Positions 26,956 to 35,694 are shown, counted from the stretch's first letter. The stretch: DNA of 64,000 nt from Streptomyces erythrochromogenes (GCF_036170895.1 NZ_CP108036.1:8033501-8097500), one strand, 5' to 3'. The notes: generated by a model not told the origin, from the letters alone. Numbers and translations are program-made.

Positions 26956-27894
26956 TCACCACGCGTCGACGACCGGCGCCCCGGCCTCGTGCCGCGCCCA
27001 GGTCTCGCCGAGGCGGGCGAGCCGGTGGGCGGCGGCCATCCCGCGCAGGGAGGCGACCTTTCCGTCGCGGACCTCGAACGCGACGGCGCCCACGACCCGG
27101 TCGCCGACCACGGCGAGGACGGCCGGGGAGCCGTTGACCCGCGCGATGTGGAAGGCGGGAGAGCCGCCGGCCATCCGCCGCTTGGCCGCGGTGGGCCTGA
27201 AGCCGGCCCGTACGGACGAGGCGATGCGCTCAGGCGTCCGGTGCCGCAGCAGCCGCCTGGCCAGTCCGGCGCCGTCCGAGACCGCGGTCGCGTCGGCGGT
27301 GAGCAGCGCCACCAGCCGTTCGGTGCGCCCCGACAACGCGGCGGTCAGGAACTCCTCGACGATCCGGCGCGCGGTTGCGGGGTCCACCTCGCCGCCGCCG
27401 CGACGCTCGGCGGCGACCCGGCGCCGGGCTCGGTGGACGTGCTGCTGGCTCGCGGACTCGGTGATGTCGAGGATCCCGGCGATCTCCGCGTGGGGGTACG
27501 AGAAGGCCTCGCGCAGCACGTAGGCGGCACGTTCGACCGGCGAGAGGCGCTCCATGAGGGTCAGTACGGCCAGGGACACCGATTCGCGCTGCTCGAAGGT
27601 GTCGGCGGGGCCGAGCATCGGGTCGCCGTCGAGGAGCGGCTCGGGCAGCCAGTCCCCGACGGCGCGCTCGTGGCGCGCCTGAGCCGACCGGAGCCGGTCG
27701 AGGCAGAGGTTGGTGACGACCTTCGTCAGCCATGCCTCCGGTACGTCGATACGCTCCCGGTCGGCAGCCTGCCAGCGCAGGAACGCGTCCTGCACGGCGT
27801 CCTCGGCGTCGGCCGCCGAGCCGAGCAGACGGTACGCGAGCGAGGCCAGCCGGCCCCGGCCGGCCTCGAACCGATCGATAGCTGCCATGTCCAT
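26956..27894 (-). CDS. ECF41-group RNA polymerase sigma factor (SigJ-like)
   Basis: The 312-aa protein has region 2 (LASLAYRLLGSAADAEDAVQDAFLRW), a linker with the ECF41 motif WLPEP, region 4 (LSPVERAAYVLREAFSYPHAEIAGIL), and a SnoaL-like C-terminal extension of about 120 residues, replacing a separate anti-sigma factor. The DGGGK motif of that extension is altered to DGAGL. ECF41 factors are usually encoded beside an oxidoreductase, epimerase or carboxymuconolactone decarboxylase; here a FAD oxidoreductase gene ends 10 bases upstream, so the two are cotranscribed. Start 27894 (MDMAAIDRF) or 27888; neither has a strong ribosome-binding site. Confidence 0.9.
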   Translation of the reverse strand: MDMAAIDRFEAGRGRLASLAYRLLGSAADAEDAVQDAFLRWQAADRERIDVPEAWLTKVVTNLCLDRLRSAQARHERAVGDWLPEPLLDGDPMLGPADTFEQRESVSLAVLTLMERLSPVERAAYVLREAFSYPHAEIAGILDITESASQQHVHRARRRVAAERRGGGEVDPATARRIVEEFLTAALSGRTERLVALLTADATAVSDGAGLARRLLRHRTPERIASSVRAGFRPTAAKRRMAGGSPAFHIARVNGSPAVLAVVGDRVVGAVAFEVRDGKVASLRGMAAAHRLARLGETWARHEAGAPVVDAW

Positions 27895-27904
27895 GCGGAT
27901 CAGC

Positions 27905-29104
27905 CTATGCGGCGGCCCTCGCGCCGATCCGGTCGGGCGCGCCGGCCGCGGCGGCCAGCCGGCGCTTGCGCTTCGGCCTGCCGAAGGTCGGGTGGGCGAT
28001 GCCGAAACCGGCTCCCTTGAGCACACCCGCCTTGAGCCGGGCGGCGATCCGGCCGCCCAGGTACCAGGACTTCGACCGGACGTCCCCGTCCACCATCTGG
28101 AAGATCGCGTCTCGCCGCCCCAGGCTGATGTGGTTGCCGTGGTACTTCAGCCCGATGGTCGGGACCTCGGTGCCCGTGAGCCGCGCGATGATCGCGGCGG
28201 TCGCCTGCATGGTGGTGAAGCCGGCGGAGGCGCAGGACATCGGCAGCGGCCGGCCGTTGTCGCCGATCGCGTAGGCGCAGTCACCGGCGGCGTACACATC
28301 CGGGTGCGAGACCGAGCGCATGGTGCGGTCGACGACGATCTGGCCGGTCCCCGCGACCGCCAGGCCGCCGGCGGCCGCGATGGGGTGCACCGCGAACCCG
28401 GCGGACCACACGGTCACATCGGCCGGGATGGCCGCTCCGCCGGAGGCGATCGCCCGTGTCGGCTCGACGGCTTCGATGCCGGTGTGTTCGTGGACGGTGA
28501 CCCCGAGCCGGTCGAAGGCCCGGCGCAGGTGGCGGCGGGCTTTCGGGGAGAGCCAGGCGCCCAGTTCGCCGCGGGCGGCGAGCGCGACCGAGAGGTCGGG
28601 CCGGGACTCGGCCAGCTCGGTGGCGGTTTCGATGCCGGTCAGCCCCTCGCCGACGACCAGCACGGTGCCGCCCCCGTCGAGGCGGGCCAGGCGCTCGCGC
28701 AGCCTCAGCGCCGACGACAGGCCGGCCACGTCGAAGGCGTACTCGGCCACGCCCGGCACGTCGTGGCGGGCTGCGGAACTGCCGAGCGCGTAGACGAGCG
28801 TGTCGTACGCGAGCTCGCGGTCGCCGTCCTCCCCGGTCACGGCGACCGTCCTGCACGCGGGGTCGACGCCCGTGACCCGCGCCAGGCACAGCCGGACCCC
28901 GGTGCCCGCGAACACATCGGCGAGCCCGCGCACCGCGAGGTCCTGACCGGTCGCGAGCTGGTGCAGCCGCATCCGCTCGACGAAGTCGGGCACGGCGTTG
29001 ACGACGGTGATCTCGACGTCGGCGGAGGAGAGCCTGCGGGCCAGGCTCCCGGCGGCGAAGGCCCCGGCGTATCCGGCGCCGAGTACGACGATGCGGTGCT
29101 TCAT
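27905..29104 (-). CDS. NAD(P)/FAD-dependent oxidoreductase (NDH-2-like)
   Basis: The 399-aa protein begins MKHRIVVLGAGYAGAFAAGSL (FAD-binding GxGxxG), has a second dinucleotide site GGTVLVVGEGLTGIETATEL, and the FAD-contact motif HPDVYAAGDCAYAIG. These mark a pyridine nucleotide-disulfide reductase-type enzyme close to type II NADH dehydrogenases. No redox-active CxxxxC is visible. It sits directly upstream of the ECF41 sigma factor, the standard ECF41 target arrangement, so it is likely both cotranscribed with and activated by that factor. Confidence 0.88.
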   Translation of the reverse strand: MKHRIVVLGAGYAGAFAAGSLARRLSSADVEITVVNAVPDFVERMRLHQLATGQDLAVRGLADVFAGTGVRLCLARVTGVDPACRTVAVTGEDGDRELAYDTLVYALGSSAARHDVPGVAEYAFDVAGLSSALRLRERLARLDGGGTVLVVGEGLTGIETATELAESRPDLSVALAARGELGAWLSPKARRHLRRAFDRLGVTVHEHTGIEAVEPTRAIASGGAAIPADVTVWSAGFAVHPIAAAGGLAVAGTGQIVVDRTMRSVSHPDVYAAGDCAYAIGDNGRPLPMSCASAGFTTMQATAAIIARLTGTEVPTIGLKYHGNHISLGRRDAIFQMVDGDVRSKSWYLGGRIAARLKAGVLKGAGFGIAHPTFGRPKRKRRLAAAAGAPDRIGARAAA

Positions 29105-29223
29105 GGCGTTGCTCCTGTCTCGTTCGCGTGCCCCTTGAACGGGACGCCGCCCCGATTGCTGACAGGAACGGGATGTGACGTGGCTCACGGGATCAGGGAT
29201 CTGGCCTGCGCGGACCGTCGGCC

Positions 29224-29487
29224 TCAGTCGCCCTTCCCCCCGGGGCCGATGAGTGAGGCGACGAGGAGGCCTGCGAGTGCCGCCCAGAGCGCGGCGGTGG
29301 GACCGGCCGTGGCCCATCCGAAGGCGCCGAGCACCAGGGCCGCGCCGGCTGCGACCGCCCATGCGCGCCGGTCGGTCAGGAAGGCCCACTGCCTGCGTGC
29401 GCTCCCGGGGGCGCGGAGCTCCGCGACCGCGGTCCTGATGACCAGGGCAGCCACGATGATCGCGACGGTGAGCACGGTGACCGCCAT
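29224..29487 (-). CDS. Small membrane protein
   Basis: The 87-aa product has three hydrophobic segments: MAVTVLTVAIIVAALVIRT, AWAVAAGAALVLGAFGWA and AALWAALAGLLVASLIG, with a basic loop between the first two. An excellent GGAGG site precedes the ATG at 29487. No known family. It lies 120 bp before the oxidoreductase gene on the same strand and is divergent from the exported propeller protein gene. Confidence 0.7.
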   Translation of the reverse strand: MAVTVLTVAIIVAALVIRTAVAELRAPGSARRQWAFLTDRRAWAVAAGAALVLGAFGWATAGPTAALWAALAGLLVASLIGPGGKGD

Positions 29488-29683
29488 ACCGCCTCCGGAA
29501 AGAAGACCGCCAGGAGCCCGTTGGCACTCCAGTGTCCCACGGAGACGAGCGGTGGTGGGTGGGCGCCGGGATCCCGCAGGCGTCCGAGTCCAACTGCCCA
29601 GTGTGACCTGGATCGTTGCGCCCGGCCTGCGACGGGTAGCATCGCGTGGTCTTGCCCCCGCACCACCGCTCTGGAGTCCTCCC

Positions 29684-30661
29684 GTGAACCACCCTTCAGG
29701 CTTCCCCCTTTCCCGCCGCAGCCTCATACGCGCCGGTGCCGGTGCCTCGTTCGCCGCGCTCGGGCTCGGCATCGGAGCGCAGACCGCCTCCGCCTCGGTG
29801 GCCACCACGAAGCGGTTCGATCTCACGCAGCCGTCGCACGACCTGTTCCGCTCGAAGGACACGCACGGGGCGCGGGTCCAGCAGAGCTTCGCCTTCGACT
29901 GGGCCAACAAGTTCCTGTTCGTCGCGACCAAGCGGAGCGGGAGCACCGAGGCCGACGGCGACCTGTGCATCAACAAGATGGACTTCGACGGGAACTACAT
30001 CTCGTACATGCACCTCAACGGCTTCGGCCACGGCGTCGCCTTCGCCGCCCTGCCGGACGGTTCCGGCACCGAGCTGTGGATCGAGTGCGCCGCGAACACC
30101 AAGGGGTTCGGCACCGCGCTCGCCCCCATCCCCTACACGGCCAACACCACCCTGGGCTCTCCGGCCGCCTCGGCCGCCTACCAGCCGATCGCCGGAGCCG
30201 CCGAGTACACCTGCTCCGTCGACCCGGTCCACCAGCGCATGATCGTGCGGTACCACACGGGCGACGGCAAGCGCATCGCCGTGTACCCCCTCTCCGCCTT
30301 CCAGACGCGCAACTTCGGTACGCCGCTCGTCGACTTCAAGCAGCCGGCGATCCCCGGAACCCCGCAGGGCTACGCCCTCTACGGCTCGTACATGTACTAC
30401 CTGACGGGTGACGCCTACCCCGAGCCCGGCACTCCGGTCGGCGACGGCAACACCTACATCACCAGCGTCGACATCAACACGGGCACCGTGAAGCAGGGCC
30501 CCGTCCTCACCAAGGCCGGTTCCACCCTCCACCACCGTGAGCCCGAGGGCCTGGCCGTCTACCGCACCGACGCCGGCGAGAGCCGTCTCTTCCTCGGCTT
30601 CGCCACCGGCCTGGAGGGCGACCGCCGCTCCAGCATCTTCTACAAGAACGTGCTGGTCTGA
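29684..30661 (+). CDS. Tat-exported beta-propeller protein (annotated in streptomycetes as teichoic acid biosynthesis protein C/phage baseplate protein)
   Basis: The 325-aa protein starts with GTG at 29684 (GGAG upstream) and has a twin-arginine signal SRRSLIRAGAGASFAALGLG with cleavage near ASA. The mature part, KRFDLTQPSHDLFR, QQSFAFDWANKFLFVATKR, MHLNGFGHGVAFAALPDG and REPEGLAVYRT, matches a secreted family of streptomycete propeller proteins whose annotation comes from similarity to phage receptor-binding propellers. It presumably acts at the cell surface on a carbohydrate polymer, but no activity is established. Monocistronic; converges on the CDF transporter. Confidence 0.75.
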   Translation: MNHPSGFPLSRRSLIRAGAGASFAALGLGIGAQTASASVATTKRFDLTQPSHDLFRSKDTHGARVQQSFAFDWANKFLFVATKRSGSTEADGDLCINKMDFDGNYISYMHLNGFGHGVAFAALPDGSGTELWIECAANTKGFGTALAPIPYTANTTLGSPAASAAYQPIAGAAEYTCSVDPVHQRMIVRYHTGDGKRIAVYPLSAFQTRNFGTPLVDFKQPAIPGTPQGYALYGSYMYYLTGDAYPEPGTPVGDGNTYITSVDINTGTVKQGPVLTKAGSTLHHREPEGLAVYRTDAGESRLFLGFATGLEGDRRSSIFYKNVLV

Positions 30662-30677
30662 GCCGTCTGCGCCCGGC

Positions 30678-30699
30678 GGCCGGTCGACGGCCGGTCGAC
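30678..30699. repeat. 11-bp tandem repeat between convergent genes
   Basis: GGCCGGTCGAC occurs twice in tandem. Each junction can fold into a short GGCCG/CGGCC hairpin, so it may serve as a weak bidirectional terminator. Confidence 0.55.
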
Positions 30700-30704
30700 G
30701 GCGG

Positions 30705-31652
30705 TCAGAATCCGGCCGGCTCCTCCGAGTGGTCGGCCGGCTCCACCTGGATGGTGGGGTGCGTGACGCCGTACCGCTCGGCGAGGATCCGGCGGCTCTG
30801 GTCGAGGACGGCGTGCCAGTCGGCGCCGTCCTCGACCATCACGTGGGCGGAGGCGGCTTCCATGCCGCTGGTGATGGTCCAGATGTGCAGGTCGTGCACC
30901 TGCTGGACGCCCGGGACGGCGGCGAGGTCCCGTTCCGCCGCCTCGACGTCGACATCGGGTGGTGCCACTTCCATGATGATCCGCAGGGCCTGGTGCATCA
31001 GCTTCCAGGTGCGCGGCAGGATGAACAGGCCGATGGCGGCGCCGATGATCGGGTCGGCGTACTCGAAACCGGTGGTCCAGATGACGAGGGCTCCGATGAT
31101 CACGCCGACGGAACCGAGCATGTCGGCGAGGACTTCGAAGTAGGCGCCCTTGACGTTGAGGCTCTCCTTGGCACCGGCGGTGAGCAGGCGGAAGGAGATG
31201 AGGTTGATGACGAGGCCGATGACGGCGACGACCAGCACGGGGAGGCCGGGCACCTCGGACGGGTCGCGGAAGCGTTGCACGGCCTCGTAGAGGACGTAGA
31301 AGGCCACGCCGAACAGCAGGAGGCCGTTGATGATCGCGGCCAGGACCTCGAGACGGTAGGTGCCGTACGTGCGCCGGCCCGATGCCGGTCGCTTCGCGAG
31401 ACGGATCGCGGCGAGGGCCAGGCCGAGGCCCAGGACATCGGTGCCCATGTGGGCGGCGTCGCTGATCAGGGCCAGGGAGCCGGTGATGACGCCGGCCACG
31501 ACCTCCACCAGGGCGTACGCCGCGGTGATGGAGAAGGCGATGGCCAACGGCTTTTGGTGGCGCTCGCCGGCGCTGCCGATCCGCGGGCCGTGGGCGTGCC
31601 CGTCACCACCGTCGTCCCTGGTCGAGGAGCCGTGGCTTTGGCCGTGTCCCAT
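30705..31652 (-). CDS. Cation diffusion facilitator (zinc/cobalt/cadmium efflux)
   Basis: The 315-aa CDF protein has a histidine-rich N-terminus (MGHGQSHGSS; GDGHAHGP), six membrane helices with the transport-site motif LALISDAAHMGTDVLGL in helix 2 and the matching DMLGSVGVIIGALVI in helix 5, and a C-terminal cytoplasmic domain (VPGVQQVHDLHIWTITSGM). It exports divalent metal, probably zinc, by proton exchange. It is the last gene of a leftward cluster headed by a CmtR-like metal sensor (30705-33502), 170 bp after the methyltransferase gene. Confidence 0.92.
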   Translation of the reverse strand: MGHGQSHGSSTRDDGGDGHAHGPRIGSAGERHQKPLAIAFSITAAYALVEVVAGVITGSLALISDAAHMGTDVLGLGLALAAIRLAKRPASGRRTYGTYRLEVLAAIINGLLLFGVAFYVLYEAVQRFRDPSEVPGLPVLVVAVIGLVINLISFRLLTAGAKESLNVKGAYFEVLADMLGSVGVIIGALVIWTTGFEYADPIIGAAIGLFILPRTWKLMHQALRIIMEVAPPDVDVEAAERDLAAVPGVQQVHDLHIWTITSGMEAASAHVMVEDGADWHAVLDQSRRILAERYGVTHPTIQVEPADHSEEPAGF

Positions 31653-31821
31653 GGTGCTGTTCCTCCTGGTCTGTGGCGCCGGCCGATCCCGTGGTCAGCC
31701 TGGCAGGGGTGAGCCCGAAGCCTGGGACGCCACGGGCACGGAGCCGTTCGTGTTGGAGCCCGGGAGCCCGGGAGCCCGGGAGCCGGAGGCGGTCGGATCG
31801 CCCGCGGGATCCCGCTCCCGA

Positions 31822-32451
31822 TCAGGCCCCGGGGATGCAGGCGCGTCGGCCGACGCCGGGGACGAACCGGCCTGCCCGCGCGGTGTAGCCGACGTAGGCG
31901 GGGCCGTGCACCCGGGCCAGGTACGGCTCCTCCACCACGCGGACCTGGAGCTCGACGGCGAGGACGAGAGCGAGCCACGCGAGGACGGCAAGGGCGTTCG
32001 GCACCATCAGGGCGAGCCCAGCGGCGGTCACGGTCATGGCGGTGAAGACCGGGTTGCGCACGTACGCGAAGAGTCCGGAGGTCACGAGTTCCGTGCGCTC
32101 GGCGGCGTCCACGCCGACGCGCCAGGAGGTACCCATCCCGCTCTGCGCGACCAGCGTGGCGGCCATTCCCGCCAGGGCCACGGCGAGCCCCGTCCAACGA
32201 AGGGCCGTACTGTCGCCCGCGCCGGGCAGCGTGGGCATTCCGGCCAGTGCGGCGGCGGGAGCAGCAGCTCCGCCCAGGAGGGAGAGGACGAACAGGACGC
32301 CGGCCCACCACGAGGCGGATCCGGGCCGGCCCGAGATGCCCCGGAAGCCGGCGTCTCCGGTGCGGCGCCGCTGCACGGCGGCTCGAATGCCGAACGCGGT
32401 CACCGCCCAGACGGCGAACAACGCCAGCGCGGTCCAAGCCCAGTTGCTCAT
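31822..32451 (-). CDS. Isoprenylcysteine carboxyl methyltransferase (ICMT)-like membrane protein
   Basis: The 209-aa product has about five helices and the ICMT/phospholipid-methyltransferase C-terminal signature: LVTSGLFAYVRNPVFTAMTV, VEEPYLARVHGPAYVGYTA and RAGRFVPGVGR, which form the SAM-binding pocket. Bacterial members methylate unknown, probably lipid or thiol, substrates. Its start overlaps the upstream transporter stop by four bases (ATGA), so it is translationally coupled to it and is part of the metal-responsive operon. How methylation relates to metal resistance is not clear. Confidence 0.85.
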   Translation of the reverse strand: MSNWAWTALALFAVWAVTAFGIRAAVQRRRTGDAGFRGISGRPGSASWWAGVLFVLSLLGGAAAPAAALAGMPTLPGAGDSTALRWTGLAVALAGMAATLVAQSGMGTSWRVGVDAAERTELVTSGLFAYVRNPVFTAMTVTAAGLALMVPNALAVLAWLALVLAVELQVRVVEEPYLARVHGPAYVGYTARAGRFVPGVGRRACIPGA

Positions 32452-33152
32452 TGCTTCTCCTTCGTCTTCCCGGTGGTGTCGCTGGTGTCGGTGGTGCGGC
32501 ACGGGCCGGCAGGCCGCCCGGGTGCGCAGCAGCCCTTGCCCCGCCACGCGTCGCGGCCTTCCTTGACGGCGATGGCGGCGATCACGAGGGCGGCGATCGG
32601 ATCCGCCCAGGTCCAGCCGAGGGTGGCGTTGAGGACGAGGCCGGCGAGGACGACGGCGGACAGGTAGGTGCACAGGAGGGTCTGCCGGGAGTCGGCCACG
32701 GCCGACGCGGAGCCCAGCTCCCGCCCCGCCCTGCGCTGGGCGGCGGACAGGAACGGCATCACCGCGAGCGACAGGGCGGCCAGGACGATGCCCGGCACGG
32801 AGGGGGACGCCTCGCCGGCGCCGGTCAGCGACCGTGCCGCGTCGACGGCGACGTAGGCGGCGAGCGCGAAGAAGGAGACGGCGATGATCCTCAGCGCCCT
32901 GTGCTCACGGGCCTCCCGCAGGGCGTGCTCCCCGGCGGAGAACTGCCAGGCGACCGCCGCGGCGGAGGAGACCTCGATGATCGAGTCGAGGCCGAATCCG
33001 ATGAGCGCGGTCGAGGAGGACAGGGTGCCCGCCGTGAGGGCGACGACCGCCTCGATGACGTTGTACGTGAGGGTGGCGGCCACGAGGAGGCGTATGCGGC
33101 GGGTCAGTACCTCGCGCCGGGCGGGCGACGGGCCGAGGGCCAGGGTGGCCAT
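32448..33152 (-). CDS. Cation transporter of the CDF superfamily (short form)
   Basis: The 234-aa protein has six helices and CDF-like motifs: SSTALIGFGLDSIIEVSSAAAV in helix 2 and WADPIAALVIAAIAVKEGRDAW near the C-terminus. It lacks the large cytoplasmic domain of typical CDF proteins and ends with a cysteine-rich tail (GKGCCAPGRPAGPC). Such short transporters are often next to CmtR/ArsR sensors. Its ATG shares a base with the sensor gene stop codon (TGATG). It likely exports a soft divalent metal such as cadmium or lead. Confidence 0.85.
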   Translation of the reverse strand: MATLALGPSPARREVLTRRIRLLVAATLTYNVIEAVVALTAGTLSSSTALIGFGLDSIIEVSSAAAVAWQFSAGEHALREAREHRALRIIAVSFFALAAYVAVDAARSLTGAGEASPSVPGIVLAALSLAVMPFLSAAQRRAGRELGSASAVADSRQTLLCTYLSAVVLAGLVLNATLGWTWADPIAALVIAAIAVKEGRDAWRGKGCCAPGRPAGPCRTTDTSDTTGKTKEKQ

Positions 33153-33502
33153 CAGCAGCACCCCTTCTCGTCCGCCTCGGCGCAGGTCCGGTCGGCGGCG
33201 ACGGTGACGACCGCGGAGCGGAGGTCGTCGAGGGCGTGCCCGAGGCGCGCGTCGGCCAGCTCGTAGCGGGTGCGGCGGCCTTCGGGGACCGCGACCACGA
33301 GGCCGCAGTCGCGCAGGCAGGCGAGGTGGTTGGACAGCCGGGTGCGGGAGATCCCCAGCTTGTCGGCGAGGTCGGAAGGGTGCGCCGGGGCCTCGCGGAT
33401 CTCGAGGAGCAGGCGGCAGCGGATCGGATCGGCCAGCGCGCGCCCGAAGCGCGCCAGGACCTCGATGTCTTCGGCGATGTTCAGCACAGCTCGACAGTAC
33501 AT
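33152..33502 (-). CDS. CmtR-like ArsR/SmtB-family metal sensor
   Basis: The 116-aa winged-helix protein has ARFGRALADPIRCRLLLEI, PSDLADKLGISRTRLSNHLA and CLRDCGLVVAVPEGRRTRYEL. The CLRDC pair in the recognition helix and the C-terminal Cys cluster (RTCAEADEKGCC) correspond to the Cys57/Cys61/Cys102 cadmium and lead site of Mycobacterium tuberculosis CmtR. It should repress the downstream transporter operon until metal binds. Start is ATG 33502 or an in-frame GTG at 33487; no clear ribosome-binding site, so a leaderless message is possible. An inverted repeat lies 13 bases upstream. Confidence 0.9.
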   Translation of the reverse strand: MYCRAVLNIAEDIEVLARFGRALADPIRCRLLLEIREAPAHPSDLADKLGISRTRLSNHLACLRDCGLVVAVPEGRRTRYELADARLGHALDDLRSAVVTVAADRTCAEADEKGCC

Positions 33503-33514
33503 CGATTCGTGAAT

Positions 33515-33530
33515 TCAGGGAATCCTGAAC
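33515..33530 (-). promoter_or_regulatory. Candidate CmtR-like operator
   Basis: TTCAGG-GAAT-CCTGAA is a perfect 6-bp inverted repeat, unusually A/T-rich for this genome, 13-28 bases upstream of the metal sensor start. ArsR-family repressors bind such sites overlapping their own promoter. Confidence 0.6.
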
Positions 33531-33601
33531 TGTTGCGGGGGTGTCGTGCACGACGGCGCAGCCGGCCGGGGGCGACGCCACATCCCGCGCGGCCTCGGCG
33601 C

Positions 33602-34600
33602 CTACTCCCGGATCTTCAGGACGTCGGCGACGGGGCGGCGTGGTGTCTCGGGTCCCTGGGGGCCGTAGCCCAGGCGCAGGACCATCTGGACGTGACCCAT
33701 GGCGTCGAGCGGGTCGCGGGCCGTCCATCGCAGTTCCGGCCATTCGAGGGGCTGGGAGGTCATCGAGGTGGCCAGGCCGTCGGCGGTGGCCCGGAGGAGG
33801 ACGCGTTCCAGCGCCTGCCCGGCCCGCAGCCAGTCGACCCGCGTGTCCGTCGGGGTGCCGAGCAGCGCGAGCTGGGGCCGCTGCTCGAACACGGCCCAGC
33901 CGCGGTCCGCCGCGGGGGCGTCCCGGCCGAAGTCCCGTACGGGGGAGGGGCCTCGGGAGCTGCGAGGGCCGAACGCGCCGGCGGGAACGCCGTCCCGGCG
34001 TGCACCGGACGAGGCGCGCCCGGGGGAGGTCCAGGCAGAGGTCTCCGCCCGGACGAGCGGGTCGATGTCCTCGCGGTGTTCCGCGTCGCGTACCAGCCCG
34101 AGCACGGTCTCCAGGTGCCAGTCGCCCGCGACGGTCAGCCGGCAGCCCTCCCAACGGGCGGCGCTCCTCAGGCCGTCCAGGAGAGCGTCCGGGACCGGTT
34201 CGTCGCTGAACGGGAAGCGGCTGGTGTGCCGACGACGCAGGGCGGGGTGCAGGGCGGCCAGCTCGTGGTCCTCGTCGGAGAGTGCGAGTGGGCCGATCGC
34301 CGCCGTTGCCAGCAGCCACGGCTGCGACTCGTCGGGCAGCAGGCGCACGCGAGCCCGAAGGCCGTGCCGGGCCGCTGAGACGCGCAGGTTGAACAGGGCT
34401 GCCGCACAACCGAGGTGGAGGGCCCGGTGGTGCGGATCGGTGCGGGTCAGGGCGCGTTCCGCATCGCCGCGCAGCTCGATGACGTCGTCAGCCCGGCGGA
34501 ATATGAACTTCCATGGCTGGGCGTTGTGCATGGACGGGGCGGTCACGGCGTCGCCGACGAGCCGGGCGACGTTGTCGGGGTCGAGGCGTGCTGTGGTCAT
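33602..34600 (-). CDS. Acg-type nitroreductase-fold protein (DosR-regulon type)
   Basis: The 332-aa protein matches the Acg family (M. tuberculosis Rv2032): APSMHNAQPWKFIFR at the FMN-binding start, LRGDAERALTRTDPHHRALHLGCAAALFNLR, LRRRHTSRFPFSDEPVP, and the C-terminal LRATADGLATSMTSQPLEWPELR. The family has two degenerate nitroreductase halves and binds FMN but is thought to sequester flavin rather than reduce nitro groups. Acg is a hallmark DosR target. The gene lies 54 bp downstream of a CBS-BON gene on the same strand and is probably cotranscribed with it. Confidence 0.9.
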   Translation of the reverse strand: MTTARLDPDNVARLVGDAVTAPSMHNAQPWKFIFRRADDVIELRGDAERALTRTDPHHRALHLGCAAALFNLRVSAARHGLRARVRLLPDESQPWLLATAAIGPLALSDEDHELAALHPALRRRHTSRFPFSDEPVPDALLDGLRSAARWEGCRLTVAGDWHLETVLGLVRDAEHREDIDPLVRAETSAWTSPGRASSGARRDGVPAGAFGPRSSRGPSPVRDFGRDAPAADRGWAVFEQRPQLALLGTPTDTRVDWLRAGQALERVLLRATADGLATSMTSQPLEWPELRWTARDPLDAMGHVQMVLRLGYGPQGPETPRRPVADVLKIRE

Positions 34601-34654
34601 GGCGCTGTCCTGTGGGTGTGCGTGCTCGTATGGACTTCCGGGTCCGGCAGCCCC

Positions 34655-35323
34655 TCACCACATCAGCGCGTGGCCCGCGCGTCCGGCTCGAGCGGTCGGC
34701 GTGTCGTCGGTCCGGGCCGTGACGCGGGACGTCACGGCGACGACCCCGTCGAGCTGTTCGACGAGGCGCAGGAGCGCGGGGAGCTGGCTGCGGCGCTCGA
34801 CGCGGCCTTCCAGCGTGACGATGCCGTCCACCACGTGGACGTCGATGTCGCCGAGCGGTACGTCCAACACTTCCGCGAGGACCTCGTCGGCGACCCGGCG
34901 GCGTATCTCGGAGTCCGGGCGCACGAACAGGCGCAGCAGGTCCCTGCGGGTGACGATGCCGACCAGGCGGTCCTCCTCGTCCACGACGGGCAGCCGCTCG
35001 ATGCCCCGGCGGGTCATCAGCCGGGCCGCGTCACCGGCCGTCTCGTCGGCGCGGACGGTGACCGCAGGGGCGGACATGACGTCGCGGGCCGTGGGCGGCC
35101 CTGCCGGTGCGTCGCCCTCCTGAAGCGGATGTGAAGCCGGTGCCATGCGGGCCAGGAGGTCCGTCTGCGAGACGACACCCACGACGCGGTCTTCGTCGTC
35201 GAGGACGGGCAGTCCGGAGACGCCGTACTGGGCGAGGAGCTTGGCGACGTCCTTGAAGGCGGTCTCCGGGGCCACCGAGACGACCTCGTCGGTCATCAGA
35301 TCCGCCACCTTGATGTGCTTCAT
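34655..35323 (-). CDS. CBS-domain pair plus BON domain protein
   Basis: The 222-aa protein starts MKHIKVADLMTDEVVSVAPE with GGAGG upstream. Two CBS domains (about 8-60 and 90-145; DVAKLLAQYGVSGLPVLDDEDRVVGVVSQTDLL and GDAARLMTRRGIERLPVVDEE) are followed by a BON domain (about 155-215; VADEVLAEVLDVPLGDIDVHV, VTLEGRVERRSQ). CBS pairs bind adenine nucleotides; BON domains contact membranes. CBS proteins such as Hrp1 belong to the DosR regulon. A GGGACC/GGTCCC inverted repeat lies 160 bp upstream. Likely a stress-induced nucleotide sensor. Confidence 0.88.
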   Translation of the reverse strand: MKHIKVADLMTDEVVSVAPETAFKDVAKLLAQYGVSGLPVLDDEDRVVGVVSQTDLLARMAPASHPLQEGDAPAGPPTARDVMSAPAVTVRADETAGDAARLMTRRGIERLPVVDEEDRLVGIVTRRDLLRLFVRPDSEIRRRVADEVLAEVLDVPLGDIDVHVVDGIVTLEGRVERRSQLPALLRLVEQLDGVVAVTSRVTARTDDTPTARAGRAGHALMW

Positions 35324-35484
35324 GACGTCCTCCTGCTCCGTCGTGTCACGCGAGCGACGTGCGTCCGGGTCGGGTGTCCCCCCACCATCCCTCCGCACCC
35401 GCCGGTGGACGAGGGCCGAACGGTCCCCACCGGGGGCCGTAAGGCCATCAGGGCCGGCCGGAGCGGGATCGCGCCCGGGGTATG

Positions 35485-35499
35485 GGGACCACTGGTCCC
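35485..35499. promoter_or_regulatory. DevR/OsdR-like inverted repeat
   Basis: GGGACC-ACT-GGTCCC is a perfect palindrome resembling DosR/OsdR boxes (GGGNC-N4-GNCCC), but with one extra base in the spacer. It lies between the CBS-BON gene (leftward) and the sensor-kinase remnant (rightward). A second, looser G/C inverted repeat is at 35422-35438. Confidence 0.5.
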
Positions 35500-35694
35500 G
35501 AACGCGGCCCCGGGCGGCCCTCTCCGCGCGGCCGCACCGGCCTCGACGGCACGGCGAAGGCCGCGACGGACGAGTATCCCGGTCGGCGGGCTCGCAGCTC
35601 CTGCCGGCACTACCGTGGAAGGGGGTCGCCCTCCACCGCTTCCGTCGGCCGGAGGCGGGACGCGGGCGCGGACTGCCGGCCCGCTACCGGTGGC

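Noticed and set aside
30678..30699. Attachment site or CRISPR-like repeat
   Set aside because: Only two 11-bp copies without spacers, between convergent genes; better explained as a weak terminator. No CRISPR array was seen anywhere in the window.
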